From: Cupriavidus sp. IDO
GTDB lineage: Bacteria > Pseudomonadota > Gammaproteobacteria > Burkholderiales > Burkholderiaceae
Length of the DNA stretch: 64,000 nt
Assembly: GCF_000812465.1 (NCBI RefSeq)
Contig: NZ_JWMA01000071.1
Span: forward strand, 17,930 to 81,929
Direction of reading: 5' to 3'
Shown piece after piece: positions 33,982 to 42,105 of this stretch. Made by a program: the position numbers and the translations under genes. The first letter of the stretch is position 1; every line of letters starts with the position of its first letter. The notes beneath the pieces were generated by a model. It worked only from the letters and a program-made list of their open reading frames with translations, searched no databases and was not told where the DNA came from.

Positions 33982-35340
33982 CTAGACCCTTCTTAGCCCA
34001 GTGTTCGCTTCAACCTCTCCTGTCCCATCGAGGTAGCCATACTTCGCGAGGTCCGGCATCAACGCCGAGGCGAGGAATGTGATTGCGGACAGCACCGCAA
34101 CATAGTAGAAGAAGTACGACTCCATGTGTGCGGCGCGCATTGCGAGGGCAGCGTACTCCGCTGTACCGCCAAACAATGCATTGGCAAGAGCGTAAGGCAG
34201 GCCGACACCAAGCGCACGAACAGTGGCCGGGAACAGGTCAGCCTTCACCAGCCCCGCAATCGGCGTGTAGAAGGATGCGATGAGCAAGCCCGACACAACA
34301 AATCCGAACGCTGCGTACGGGCTCGTCACTGACTTCAGTGCGAATAGAATCGGCACCACCAGCAATGCGGCCAGCCCAGAGAAAAGCAGCATGTGAGTCT
34401 TGATTCCGAGCTTGTCCGCCACCAGACCGAAGATTGGTTGGCACAACATGAAGCAGATGAGCGATGCGGTCATGACTACGCTTACCACCTCAGGGCTCAT
34501 TCCGACCGACACAACCAGAAACTTCTGCATGTACGTAGTGAACGTATAGAAGTAGAGCGAACCGCCGGCAGTGAAAGCGAGAACGAGAAGGACCGCCCGC
34601 TTGTGATGGAGCAGGCCGGAGATGGAGCCGGCTTCTTTCCTTTTCATATCATGCTTCGAAAGGGTCTCTACCATCGCCCTACGCAAATACACAACGACGA
34701 CGGAGCTGACTGCACCAATGAAGAAGGGAATGCGCCACCCCCATTCCTTTAGTTCGGCGTTGGACAGCGTGTGCTGCAGAATCACGACCGTGAGTAGGGC
34801 AAGCAACTGGCCGGCAATGATGGTGAAGTACTGAAAAGAGCCGAACAGGCCCCGGCGTCCCGCAATCGCGGCTTCACTCAGGTAAGTCGCACCGGTACCA
34901 TACTCTGCACCCACGGACAGACCTTGGATAAGCCGTGCAACCACGAGGAGAACTGGCGCTGCGACACCGATAGCTCCGTAGCTCGGTAGGACTGCAATCA
35001 TCAATGAGCCGAAGCACATCATGAAGACCGAAATAATCATGGAGACCTTGCGGCCGCGTGTGTCCGCAATCCAGCCGAAAATCCAGCCGCCAAGCGGCCG
35101 CATAAAGAAACCTACAGCGAAAACGCCTGCAGTCGCCAGAAGCTGACTCAACTGACTCCCCGAGGGGAAGAATGACGACGCGAAGTAAATCGACGTGTAG
35201 GCGTAAATGAAAAAATCGAACCACTCCACGAGATTGCCAGAGCAGGCGCCAATGATTCCTTTGACTCGGCTTGAAAGTGAAGTGTAAGGGGAAAGCGGGG
35301 CCCCGACGGCCGTCGTTTGGCCGACCTCTTTATGCAACAT
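33982..35340 (-). CDS. MFS transporter, metabolite:H+ symporter (MHS) family
   Basis: Inner-membrane carrier of 452 residues with twelve predicted helices. Hallmarks of the MHS branch: GNLVEWFDFFIYAYTSIYFA near the N-terminus, RPLGGWIFGWIADTRGRK (motif A) after helix 2, and RLIQGLSVGAEYGTGATYLSE. The start at 35340 (MLHKEVGQTT) is preferred over the extended frame because AGGAG lies 8 bases upstream and the extension is low-complexity. MHS members move carboxylates such as citrate, 2-oxoglutarate, dicarboxylates and aromatic acids, fitting the surrounding CoA-ester catabolic genes. Confidence 0.92.
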   Translation of the reverse strand: MLHKEVGQTTAVGAPLSPYTSLSSRVKGIIGACSGNLVEWFDFFIYAYTSIYFASSFFPSGSQLSQLLATAGVFAVGFFMRPLGGWIFGWIADTRGRKVSMIISVFMMCFGSLMIAVLPSYGAIGVAAPVLLVVARLIQGLSVGAEYGTGATYLSEAAIAGRRGLFGSFQYFTIIAGQLLALLTVVILQHTLSNAELKEWGWRIPFFIGAVSSVVVVYLRRAMVETLSKHDMKRKEAGSISGLLHHKRAVLLVLAFTAGGSLYFYTFTTYMQKFLVVSVGMSPEVVSVVMTASLICFMLCQPIFGLVADKLGIKTHMLLFSGLAALLVVPILFALKSVTSPYAAFGFVVSGLLIASFYTPIAGLVKADLFPATVRALGVGLPYALANALFGGTAEYAALAMRAAHMESYFFYYVAVLSAITFLASALMPDLAKYGYLDGTGEVEANTGLRRV

Positions 35341-35736
35341 CCTTGTCTCCTGGAATGCGTGGCTGGGATGCCATCGCATCTTTGCTCTATAGCGTTCTGT
35401 ACCTGAGTAGCACTTTTCTTCTTCGACGCTAGAGCGTTTGCGTATCACTTCAATGCTACTCGCTCGACTAGCTCGCGATGAAATAGCATTTTCTGATGCT
35501 CGTATCGAGGAATTGCATACCACCCGGCGAATTGCGTACGAGGCCCGGAGTGCGGCGAATGACCTCGCGACACCAACCATTCGGCTGGAAATTTTCTCCT
35601 ATGGTCTTCCGGAATCCACGCCGCCCAACCAAAATCGCATTAACAATGCGATAAATGGCTGTGCTCGCAGCGGTCCGAGCTGAGAAAGTCGACCCGCCCT
35701 ACTGCGGGTCGGAAAGGGTCATAGACACGCTTTGGA
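35341..35736. other. Intergenic region: MFS promoter and acyl-CoA dehydrogenase terminator
   Basis: Contains the leader of the MFS gene, a palindrome at 35634-35652 (ATCGCATT-AAC-AATGCGAT) that could be a regulator site, and the terminator at 35690-35711. No gene is supported here. Confidence 0.5.
35690..35711 (-). terminator. Rho-independent terminator of the acyl-CoA dehydrogenase operon
   Basis: Eight-base stem CGACCCGC / GCGGGTCG with a six-base loop, followed on the minus strand by ACTTTCTC. Located 26 bases after the stop of the acyl-CoA dehydrogenase gene. Confidence 0.7.
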
Positions 35737-36897
35737 TTAGAACGAGCGCGGCATGCCCAGGATGTGCTCGCCAACGTAGGAGAGAATCAGGTTCGTCGAA
35801 ATCGGTGCCACCTGGTAAAGACGGGTTTCACGGAACTTGCGCTCGACGTCGTACTCCGCTGCGAAGCCAAAACCACCGTGGTATTGCAGGCACGCGTTCG
35901 CCGCTTCCCAGGACGCGTCAGCAGCCAGCAGCTTCGCCATGTTGGCTTCGGCGCCGCAAGGCTGATGTGCGTCGAACAGCTTGGCGGCCTTGAAACGCAT
36001 GAGGCTTGCAGCCTCCACATTCACGAAGGCCTTGGCAATGGGGAACTGCACGCCCTGGTTTTGACCGATAGGCCGGCCGAACACAATGCGCTCGTTGACG
36101 TACTTGGTCACCTTATCGATGAACCAGTAGCCGTCGCCAATGCACTCGGCGGCAATCAGGGTGCGCTCGGCATTGAGCCCGTCGAGAATGTACTTGAATC
36201 CCTTGCCTTCCTCGCCGATGAGGTTCTCCGCCGGAATCTCCAGGTTGTCGAAGAACAGTTCATTGGTCTCATGATTGACCATGTTGATGATGGGCTGGAC
36301 CGTCAGGCCCTTCCCAATGGCTTCGCGCAGGTCGACCAGGAAGATGGACATGCCTTCCGACTTCTTCTGACACTCGGCCAGGGGCGTGGTCCGTGCCAGG
36401 AGAATCATCAGGTCCGAGTGCTGGACACGCGAAATCCAGACCTTCTGGCCATTGACGACATACTTGTCGCCCTTGCGCACCGCGGTGGTCTTGATTTTTG
36501 TCGTGTCAGTGCCGGTCGTCGGCTCCGTGACAGCCATGGATTGCAGGCGCAGTTCCCCGCTTGCAATCTTCGGCAGATACTGCTTCTTCTGCTCGGCCGA
36601 CCCGTGACGCAGCAGCGTCCCCATGTTGTACATCTGGCCATGGCAGGCACCCGAATTGCCGCCGGCACGGTTGATTTCCTCCATGATGACCGACGCTTGC
36701 GTCAGGCCCAGGCCGGAGCCGCCGTACTCCTCAGGAATCAGGGCAGCCAGCCAACCGGCTGCCGTCAGCGCATTGACGAACTCCTCCGGGTAACCACGCA
36801 CTTCGTCAATCTTTCGAAAGTACTCCGATGAGAACTGACCGCACAAATCGCGGATGGCTTCACGGATTTCCTGATGTTCGTCAATTCTGTTCAGCAC
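35737..36897 (-). CDS. Acyl-CoA dehydrogenase
   Basis: FAD-dependent dehydrogenase making an alpha,beta-unsaturated acyl-CoA, 386 residues, normal family length. Signature sequences: MAVTEPTTGTDTTKIKT (FAD/substrate loop), VNGQKVWISRVQHSD, and QYHGGFGFAAEYDVERKFRE. The usual catalytic glutamate of the IYEGTSQ motif is absent: that position reads VAPISTN. Instead Glu244 in LDGLNAERTLIAAE sits where isovaleryl-CoA dehydrogenase has its base. This argues for a branched or dicarboxylic acyl-CoA rather than a straight chain. It is 23 bases after the HTD2-like hydratase gene, in one operon. Confidence 0.93.
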   Translation of the reverse strand: MLNRIDEHQEIREAIRDLCGQFSSEYFRKIDEVRGYPEEFVNALTAAGWLAALIPEEYGGSGLGLTQASVIMEEINRAGGNSGACHGQMYNMGTLLRHGSAEQKKQYLPKIASGELRLQSMAVTEPTTGTDTTKIKTTAVRKGDKYVVNGQKVWISRVQHSDLMILLARTTPLAECQKKSEGMSIFLVDLREAIGKGLTVQPIINMVNHETNELFFDNLEIPAENLIGEEGKGFKYILDGLNAERTLIAAECIGDGYWFIDKVTKYVNERIVFGRPIGQNQGVQFPIAKAFVNVEAASLMRFKAAKLFDAHQPCGAEANMAKLLAADASWEAANACLQYHGGFGFAAEYDVERKFRETRLYQVAPISTNLILSYVGEHILGMPRSF

Positions 36898-36920
36898 AGC
36901 ATGTCTCCAAAATCTTGGGG

Positions 36921-37772
36921 TTAGTTCAGCTCAGCTGACGCGCTCATCGCAAGGGCACCGTCTTCATGACGAATCCACAGCTCGACGGACTTGCCGTCCT
37001 CACTGCGCTTGCCGCAGACAAAGAGGCGCTGGGGCACGAATGTCGGCCGGACTCCCCGGAACGAGAAGCTCTTGACCACCGCATCGGGCAAGTTCTTGCG
37101 CACCAGCTCCAGCAGAAGCACCGCCTGCAGCGGGCCGTGAACAATCAGGTCCGGGTAATGCTCGACCGCGGTCACGTACTGCTTGTCGTAGTGGATGCGA
37201 TGGCCATTGAAGGTCAGCGCGGAGAAGCGGAACAACATGACGGGGTCGGGTACCACCTCGTGAGCCCACTCTTCGTCCTGGGGCGCCGGAACCAGCTCCG
37301 GTGCAGGCGCGTTGGGAGAAGCGCTCTCCCGGTAGACGATGTCGTGCTCTTCGGTAACCGCCAGCCCGTCCGAGCCGTAGTACTTGTGCTCGACCGTCAC
37401 AAAGGCGAGCGTGCCGCTGCGACCGGTCTTTGCGTTGACATCCAGGATGGTCGACACCTTGGAGGCAGCATCGCCCATGCGCAGCGGCTGATGGAACCAA
37501 AGACGGCCGCCAGCCCACATGCGGCGAGGCAGTGGCACCGGGGGAAGAAAGCCACCGCGGCTCGCATGGCCATCCGCACCGAGCTCGGATTGTCGGTGCA
37601 GCGGCAGGAAATAGAGCCAGTGCCAGAGCGGCGCGATGGCGTCGCCGAGAACAGGCGCCGGGTCTTCATAGTCCAGGGTTGCTGCGAGCGCCTTGACGGG
37701 ATATGCGGTGATCTCGTCCTGGCTTTCGGTCGTCTTCCCAATCCATTCTTTCAACTTCCCAACATCCATCAT
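36921..37772 (-). CDS. FAS1-like/HTD2-type dehydratase (mesaconyl-CoA hydratase-like)
   Basis: Hot-dog-fold hydratase of 283 residues from the start at 37772 (MMDVGKLKEWIGK). The extended frame adds 33 atypical residues. N-terminal MaoC-like domain: PLWHWLYFLPLHRQSELGADGH and GGFLPPVPLPRRMWAGGR. Central motif: FRFSALTFNGHRIHYDKQYV, where the hydratase aspartate/histidine dyad lies (HRIHYD). C-terminal: LIVHGPLQAVLLLEL. This family includes mesaconyl-C4-CoA hydratase and fungal/mitochondrial HTD2. Neighbouring acyl-CoA dehydrogenase, CoA-transferase and CitE lyase fit hydration of a C4/C5 dicarboxyl enoyl-CoA. Confidence 0.88.
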   Translation of the reverse strand: MMDVGKLKEWIGKTTESQDEITAYPVKALAATLDYEDPAPVLGDAIAPLWHWLYFLPLHRQSELGADGHASRGGFLPPVPLPRRMWAGGRLWFHQPLRMGDAASKVSTILDVNAKTGRSGTLAFVTVEHKYYGSDGLAVTEEHDIVYRESASPNAPAPELVPAPQDEEWAHEVVPDPVMLFRFSALTFNGHRIHYDKQYVTAVEHYPDLIVHGPLQAVLLLELVRKNLPDAVVKSFSFRGVRPTFVPQRLFVCGKRSEDGKSVELWIRHEDGALAMSASAELN

Positions 37773-37974
37773 GTCTCTCTGGTCTGATTGCCTGGCCTCC
37801 ACTATGCACGGAGCATGAGCAGCTTCCAATTCGAAAGTTCGGAACGAGCCATTCGCCTGGACGGAAAGCACGTGCCCTTCCCGGATACCCGAACGCAGCG
37901 TTCGGAAGAAACGGATTTACGGTGGACAAAAGTGCGGCCAGCATGCCGACATGACAGAGCGTTGAGCTGCTTCC

Positions 37975-38592
37975 ATGCAAGTCCAGATTCGTTGCCGCAC
38001 CCGAGTGTCCCTTTATCGGCTCATCCCAGCCTTCCCCATGCGGATTGCCTCATTCCGGGGACAGCACACACTGACCAGGCGCGGCTTTGCACGCAAACTG
38101 CACGAAGGTCACACCATCAGCATTCCTGCTTTCGAGTCCATCGACCTGCAGCTGACAGGTGGCCTCTTCTGCCCCGGCGCCTGCTATCTCGAACTCGACG
38201 ATGCCGCCATTGACGTCCGCGACCCACGCTCCGTCGTGAAGGTCGTTGGGGGAACGGCATCCAGGGTCCAATACCTGCGCGAGCTCATTTCGGGGACAGT
38301 GTTCCACCACCCGCAGGAGGCGTGGAACGCAAGGCTGATGGCAGACGCCCTTGATACGACGCCGGACAGAATCCGCACCGCCCTGTTCAAGCAGGGGGCT
38401 GCCTTTACCCAGATATGCCGGACGCAACGATTGATGAGGGCGCTGTTCGAGTCAATGCAGTGCAGTCTCTCAGTGGCTGACCTGAAGGCGCGCGTGGGTT
38501 GGGCGGACGGGCGAGACCTGGAAGCATCGTTCTACGACTGGTTTGGCGTCTCCCTCCAGACGGTTTCGCGTCTGCGGGAAGACAGCTTTTAG
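37975..38592 (+). CDS. AraC-like transcriptional regulator (divergent)
   Basis: About 205 residues; the C-terminal ~100 align with AraC/XylS double helix-turn-helix regions: first HTH ARLMADALDTTPDRIRTALF, second LSVADLKARVGWADGRDLEA followed by FYDWFGVSLQ. The N-terminal domain is short (about 90 residues) and unrecognised. An internal ATG at 38038 is an equally plausible start; neither has a strong SD. Divergent from the hydratase/acyl-CoA dehydrogenase operon (37772), which it probably regulates. Confidence 0.65.
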   Translation: MQVQIRCRTRVSLYRLIPAFPMRIASFRGQHTLTRRGFARKLHEGHTISIPAFESIDLQLTGGLFCPGACYLELDDAAIDVRDPRSVVKVVGGTASRVQYLRELISGTVFHHPQEAWNARLMADALDTTPDRIRTALFKQGAAFTQICRTQRLMRALFESMQCSLSVADLKARVGWADGRDLEASFYDWFGVSLQTVSRLREDSF

Positions 38593-38643
38593 AACCCATC
38601 TCACCATGAAGGAGGGGAGCCCTTCCTCATGGTGAGATGGGTT
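38593..38643. terminator. Bidirectional terminator between convergent genes
   Basis: Perfect 17-base inverted repeat (AACCCATCTCACCATGA and complement) separated by a 17-base G/C-rich centre, placed between the AraC-like gene and the CitE-type gene that converge here. Confidence 0.75.
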
Positions 38644-38673
38644 CCAGGCTATCCGGAAACGCTCGTGCGCATG

Positions 38674-39492
38674 TCACGAGGACATCCGGCCCGCCTGCCT
38701 CAGCAGGTCGGCAGCACGTGCAATCACCGGAGCGTCTACCATCTCGCCATCCAGCTGGAACGCTCCGGCGCCCGGCCTTGCGGCCTCAATGACCCTCTCC
38801 GCCCACGCAAGCTGAGCGTCGGACGGGCGATACGCCTTGTTTACCTCCTCCACCTGTGCAGGATGGATGCAGAGCTTTGCGCCGAATCCCAGCCGACGGC
38901 CACGCGCGCTGGCTTTGCGCAGTTCGTCAAGATCGGAAATGGAAACCGTCACCCCGTCTACGGGCGAAGCAATGCCCGCGGTCCGGGAGGCGAGCACGAG
39001 CATGGAGCGAAAGAAAAGCAACTCCTGGTCGTCGCCCTCGATGCCGAGCTCCGTGCGGAAATCCACAGTGCCGAAAATCAGGCGTTCGACGCCGGGCGCT
39101 GTTGCAATCTCCGAAACGTTTGTCATGCCCACGGCCGTCTCAATCAGCGGTAGCACCTTGCCCCCTGGTGGCAGGTGCCGGGCAACCTGCGCGATTTGTG
39201 CCGCACTCTCCGCCTTCGGCAGCACGACGCCCTGCACGCCCGGCCTGAGGCATGAGCGCACGTCATCCTCGAACCAGCGCGTCTGCGTTGCGTTGATGCG
39301 TACCAGTCCGGTGCCGCCGGCAGCCAGGTAGTCCACCAGCAGATGCCTGGCTCGGTCCTTGTCGCTTTCAGAGACAGCGTCCTCCAGGTCCAGAATGACG
39401 TGGTCAGCGCCGGACGCGTGTGCCTTGGCGAAGCGCTCTGGTCGATTTGCCGGCACGAAGAGGTAGGAGCGAGTGATAGCAGTGGTTGTCAT
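38674..39492 (-). CDS. CitE family lyase (malyl-/citramalyl-CoA lyase-like)
   Basis: TIM-barrel lyase of 272 residues from the ATG at 39492 (MTTTAITRSYLFVPANRPE). The longer frame extends into the upstream CoA-transferase and was rejected. Mg2+ and thioester motifs: ADHVILDLEDAVSESDKDRA, LVRINATQTRWFEDD, LPLIETAVGMTNVSEI, RLIFGTVDFRTELG, and the C-terminal GFGAKLCIHPAQVEEVNKAY with the conserved IHP. This group cleaves malyl-, methylmalyl- or citramalyl-CoA. The gene follows the CoA-transferase by 40 bases, so both enzymes probably act on the same CoA ester. Confidence 0.92.
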   Translation of the reverse strand: MTTTAITRSYLFVPANRPERFAKAHASGADHVILDLEDAVSESDKDRARHLLVDYLAAGGTGLVRINATQTRWFEDDVRSCLRPGVQGVVLPKAESAAQIAQVARHLPPGGKVLPLIETAVGMTNVSEIATAPGVERLIFGTVDFRTELGIEGDDQELLFFRSMLVLASRTAGIASPVDGVTVSISDLDELRKASARGRRLGFGAKLCIHPAQVEEVNKAYRPSDAQLAWAERVIEAARPGAGAFQLDGEMVDAPVIARAADLLRQAGRMSS

Positions 39493-39532
39493 GGGCGTTC
39501 TTGAAATGGAACGGCGTCGTTCAGCCGGCGGA

Positions 39533-40711
39533 TCAAATAGCGCCTTCCGTGCGTAGCCGCGAGACATCGTCGCCGGTGTAGCCCAGCTCGTGCAGGATGC
39601 TTTCGCTGTGTTCACCGAGGGCCGGGATGGGGTCCATGCGCGGCTCACAGGCATTCGGCATGCCTGGTGGCAGCAGTGCCGGAATTTCGCCAACGGGAGA
39701 CCGGACCGAGGTCCACCGCTCACGTGCCTTGAGTTGCGGGTGATTCCAGACATCCTGCATATCGTTCATGCGGGCATTGGCAATCTGGGCGCGCTCCAGA
39801 CGCGCGACCACTTCGTCAATGGTCAGGGAGGAGAAGACGTCCCTGATGATTTGCGTCAGCTCCACGCGGCTCCTGGCCCGCAAGGAGTTCGTGACGAAGC
39901 GCTCGTCCCTCGAGAGTTGGGGCCGCTCCAGGACGACCCTGCAGAAGGCGTCCCACTCGCGTTCGTTTTGCAGTCCGAGGATGATGGTCTTGCCGTCACC
40001 GGCCGTGAACGGACCGTAGGGAAAGATGGTCGCGTGAGAGGCTCCCGCTCGCGCCGGCGGCGTTGCGCCCTCAAAGGCGTAGTAGAGGGGATAGCTCATC
40101 CACTCGACCATGCTTTCCAGCATCGATACATCGATGTGGGCACCCTTGCCCGTTTTCCCGCGCTGCAACAGCGCCGCCAGAATGTTGGTGTACGCGTACA
40201 TCCCGGCCGCGATATCCGCAATCGAGCATCCTGCCTTGGACGGGCTCTCCGGCGTGCCCGTGATGGAGACGAATCCGGACTCAGCCTGTATGAGCAGGTC
40301 ATAGGCCTTCTTGTCCCGGTACGGCCCGTCGTTGCCGTATCCGGAGATGTCACAGACAATGACGCCGGGATAGCGCTGTGAGAGCGCTTCGTAGGACAGG
40401 CCGAGCCGCTCGGCGGCGCCCGGCGCAAGGTTCTGTACCAGCACGTCAGCCTTGTCCAGAATCTTCTGGAGAATGGCCGGCGCCTCCTGGTGTTTCAGGT
40501 CCAGGGCGAGGCTCTCCTTCGAGCGGTTGGTCCACGCGAAGTGCGAGGAGAGGCCGTCCACTCTTTCGTCATAGCCGCGAGCGAAGTCGCCGACCCTGGG
40601 CCGCTCGATCTTGATGACTCGCGCGCCCAGGTCCGCCAGTTGGCGGGTACAGAACGGCGCAGCGATTGCATGCTCCAGGGAAACTACGGTAATGCCATCG
40701 AGGGGACGCAT
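39533..40711 (-). CDS. Class III CoA-transferase (CaiB/BaiF family)
   Basis: Family III CoA-transferase, 392 residues from ATG 40711 (MRPLDGITVVSLEHAIAAPF), preferred over the extended frame at 40822. Motifs: TRQLADLGARVIKIERP, LVQNLAPGAAERLGLSYE, the catalytic aspartate in CSIADIAAGMYAYTNILAAL and GKGAHIDVSMLESM. These enzymes move CoA between carboxylic acids, for example succinyl-CoA to mesaconate, formate or carnitine derivatives. First gene of the operon, divergent from the LysR gene at 41030. It probably activates the pathway acid. Confidence 0.92.
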   Translation of the reverse strand: MRPLDGITVVSLEHAIAAPFCTRQLADLGARVIKIERPRVGDFARGYDERVDGLSSHFAWTNRSKESLALDLKHQEAPAILQKILDKADVLVQNLAPGAAERLGLSYEALSQRYPGVIVCDISGYGNDGPYRDKKAYDLLIQAESGFVSITGTPESPSKAGCSIADIAAGMYAYTNILAALLQRGKTGKGAHIDVSMLESMVEWMSYPLYYAFEGATPPARAGASHATIFPYGPFTAGDGKTIILGLQNEREWDAFCRVVLERPQLSRDERFVTNSLRARSRVELTQIIRDVFSSLTIDEVVARLERAQIANARMNDMQDVWNHPQLKARERWTSVRSPVGEIPALLPPGMPNACEPRMDPIPALGEHSESILHELGYTGDDVSRLRTEGAI

Positions 40712-41029
40712 AGCAGCCTTTTCGAGAGGGATTGCGTTCGAACTGCCAATGCAGAAACAAACGACTGTGGTTCTGTCGGCAACGCCGTGCGGGATCGGCT
40801 GTTGCCGCGACACGCAAGGCATCGGTTGCAGGTCATAAGTACATCATCGCAATCCGGGGCGATTGGCCCGCCTGGCAGAAAGTCTCTCAGCGCCGGAGTC
40901 GTTGGTAAATCTCGTTTTCTCGAAACGGCCATTCGTCTGCATCGAAAGCATTAATTGCGGGGCCAGCTTTGCGTGGCCCCGTTTGCGGCATATGTGATGC
41001 CTTGATACAGTTGGAGGGAAGGAGCGCAT
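40712..41029. promoter_or_regulatory. Divergent promoter region between CoA-transferase and LysR genes
   Basis: 318 bases with no supported gene; should contain promoters for both genes and the LysR operator. No strict T-N11-A palindrome stands out. Confidence 0.5.
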
Positions 41030-41965
41030 ATGCATTTTGACTTTGGCGACCTCAGGCTTTTTGCACGCATAGCCGAGGAAGAGAACCTGTCCCGCGGGGC
41101 GAGAAAGGCATTTTTGTCGCCTGCCGCGGCCAGCGCACGGCTCAAAGCCCTTGAGGACCAACTGGGTACCCGCCTCTTCTATCGGGAAAGCAAGGGCCTC
41201 GCCCTCACACCTGCCGGGGAGCGCCTCTTGCGGCATACACGCGTCATCGAACGGCAGTTCGAGCACGTGCGCAGTGATTTCGAGGAGTTTTCCAAGGACA
41301 CGGTTGGCCATATCCGCATCTTCGCGAACACGACCGCCGTCACGGAGTTCATGCCGGAGGTTCTGGCCCGCTTCATGTCGGAACGTCCTGCGGTTACCGT
41401 GGACCTTCAGGAGCGTCTGACACGGGACATCATCCGCGGGGTATTGGATGGCAGCGCTGACCTCGGCATCATCTCTGGCCCGTTGAATTCGGAAGGGCTG
41501 GAGGTCATACATTTCAGCACGGATAAGCTCGTATTGGCGACACCGGTCGGCCATCCCCTGACCCAAAAGAAAGAGGTCTCCTTCGCTGACACCCTCGACT
41601 ATGAGCATGTGAGCCTGCACGAAGGCAGCACACTGCATGCCTTTCTTACCGAACTCGTACGTGACCAGAGGCGCAAGCTCCAGATTCGCATCCAGATTCG
41701 GAGCTTTGAAGCCATGTGCCGGATGATTGAAGCCGGCGTCGGCATCGGCGTTGTTCCGCTGTCCGCCGCACTGCGTCACCGCCAGACAATGAAGATTGAA
41801 ATCATTGAATTGCGCGAACCCTGGGCAATACGCGAGCGTGTGGTGATAGTGCGAGAGCTGGAAGGCCTTCCTGGCTGCGCGAAGGCACTCATCGACGAAC
41901 TCATCGACGTTGCGCAAGCAGCGGGCGGTAGCCCGAACAACGCGCTTTCAGAAGGTCGCGCCTGA
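41030..41965 (+). CDS. LysR-type transcriptional regulator
   Basis: 311-residue LysR regulator. The N-terminal HTH starts MHFDFGDLRLFARIAEEENL and has LSPAAASARLKALEDQLGTRLF. The effector domain follows (GHIRIFANTTAVTEFMPEVLA, VDLQERLTRDIIRGVLDGSAD, RMIEAGVGIGVVPLSAALRH). Divergent from the CoA-transferase/CitE operon, so the likely target is that operon with a pathway acid as effector. Intact. Confidence 0.92.
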   Translation: MHFDFGDLRLFARIAEEENLSRGARKAFLSPAAASARLKALEDQLGTRLFYRESKGLALTPAGERLLRHTRVIERQFEHVRSDFEEFSKDTVGHIRIFANTTAVTEFMPEVLARFMSERPAVTVDLQERLTRDIIRGVLDGSADLGIISGPLNSEGLEVIHFSTDKLVLATPVGHPLTQKKEVSFADTLDYEHVSLHEGSTLHAFLTELVRDQRRKLQIRIQIRSFEAMCRMIEAGVGIGVVPLSAALRHRQTMKIEIIELREPWAIRERVVIVRELEGLPGCAKALIDELIDVAQAAGGSPNNALSEGRA

Positions 41966-42005
41966 CCGGGAGAGCTTGCTCGTTTCCCGGCCTAGAACTG
42001 TGCAG

Positions 42006-42097
42006 CTGCCACCGGGTCCGGCAGATGGTCCAGGTAGGCTCCGACCACACGCTCCAGGGCGCTAAGCTTTCCTGTGAAGACATGTCATATGCAGCGA
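42006..42097 (-). pseudogene. Short coding-like remnant, identity unknown
   Basis: One minus-strand frame just upstream of the end of the aldehyde dehydrogenase gene reads VFTGKLSALERVVGAYLDHL and then PDPVAAAQF before a stop, with no start codon and a stop shortly before it. It looks like the last 30 codons of a protein. I cannot name the family. Confidence 0.3.
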
Positions 42098-42105
42098 CTG
42101 CCGTA

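Noticed and set aside
35764..36831. 355-codon plus-strand open frame
   Set aside because: Mirror of the acyl-CoA dehydrogenase gene; no recognisable protein features.
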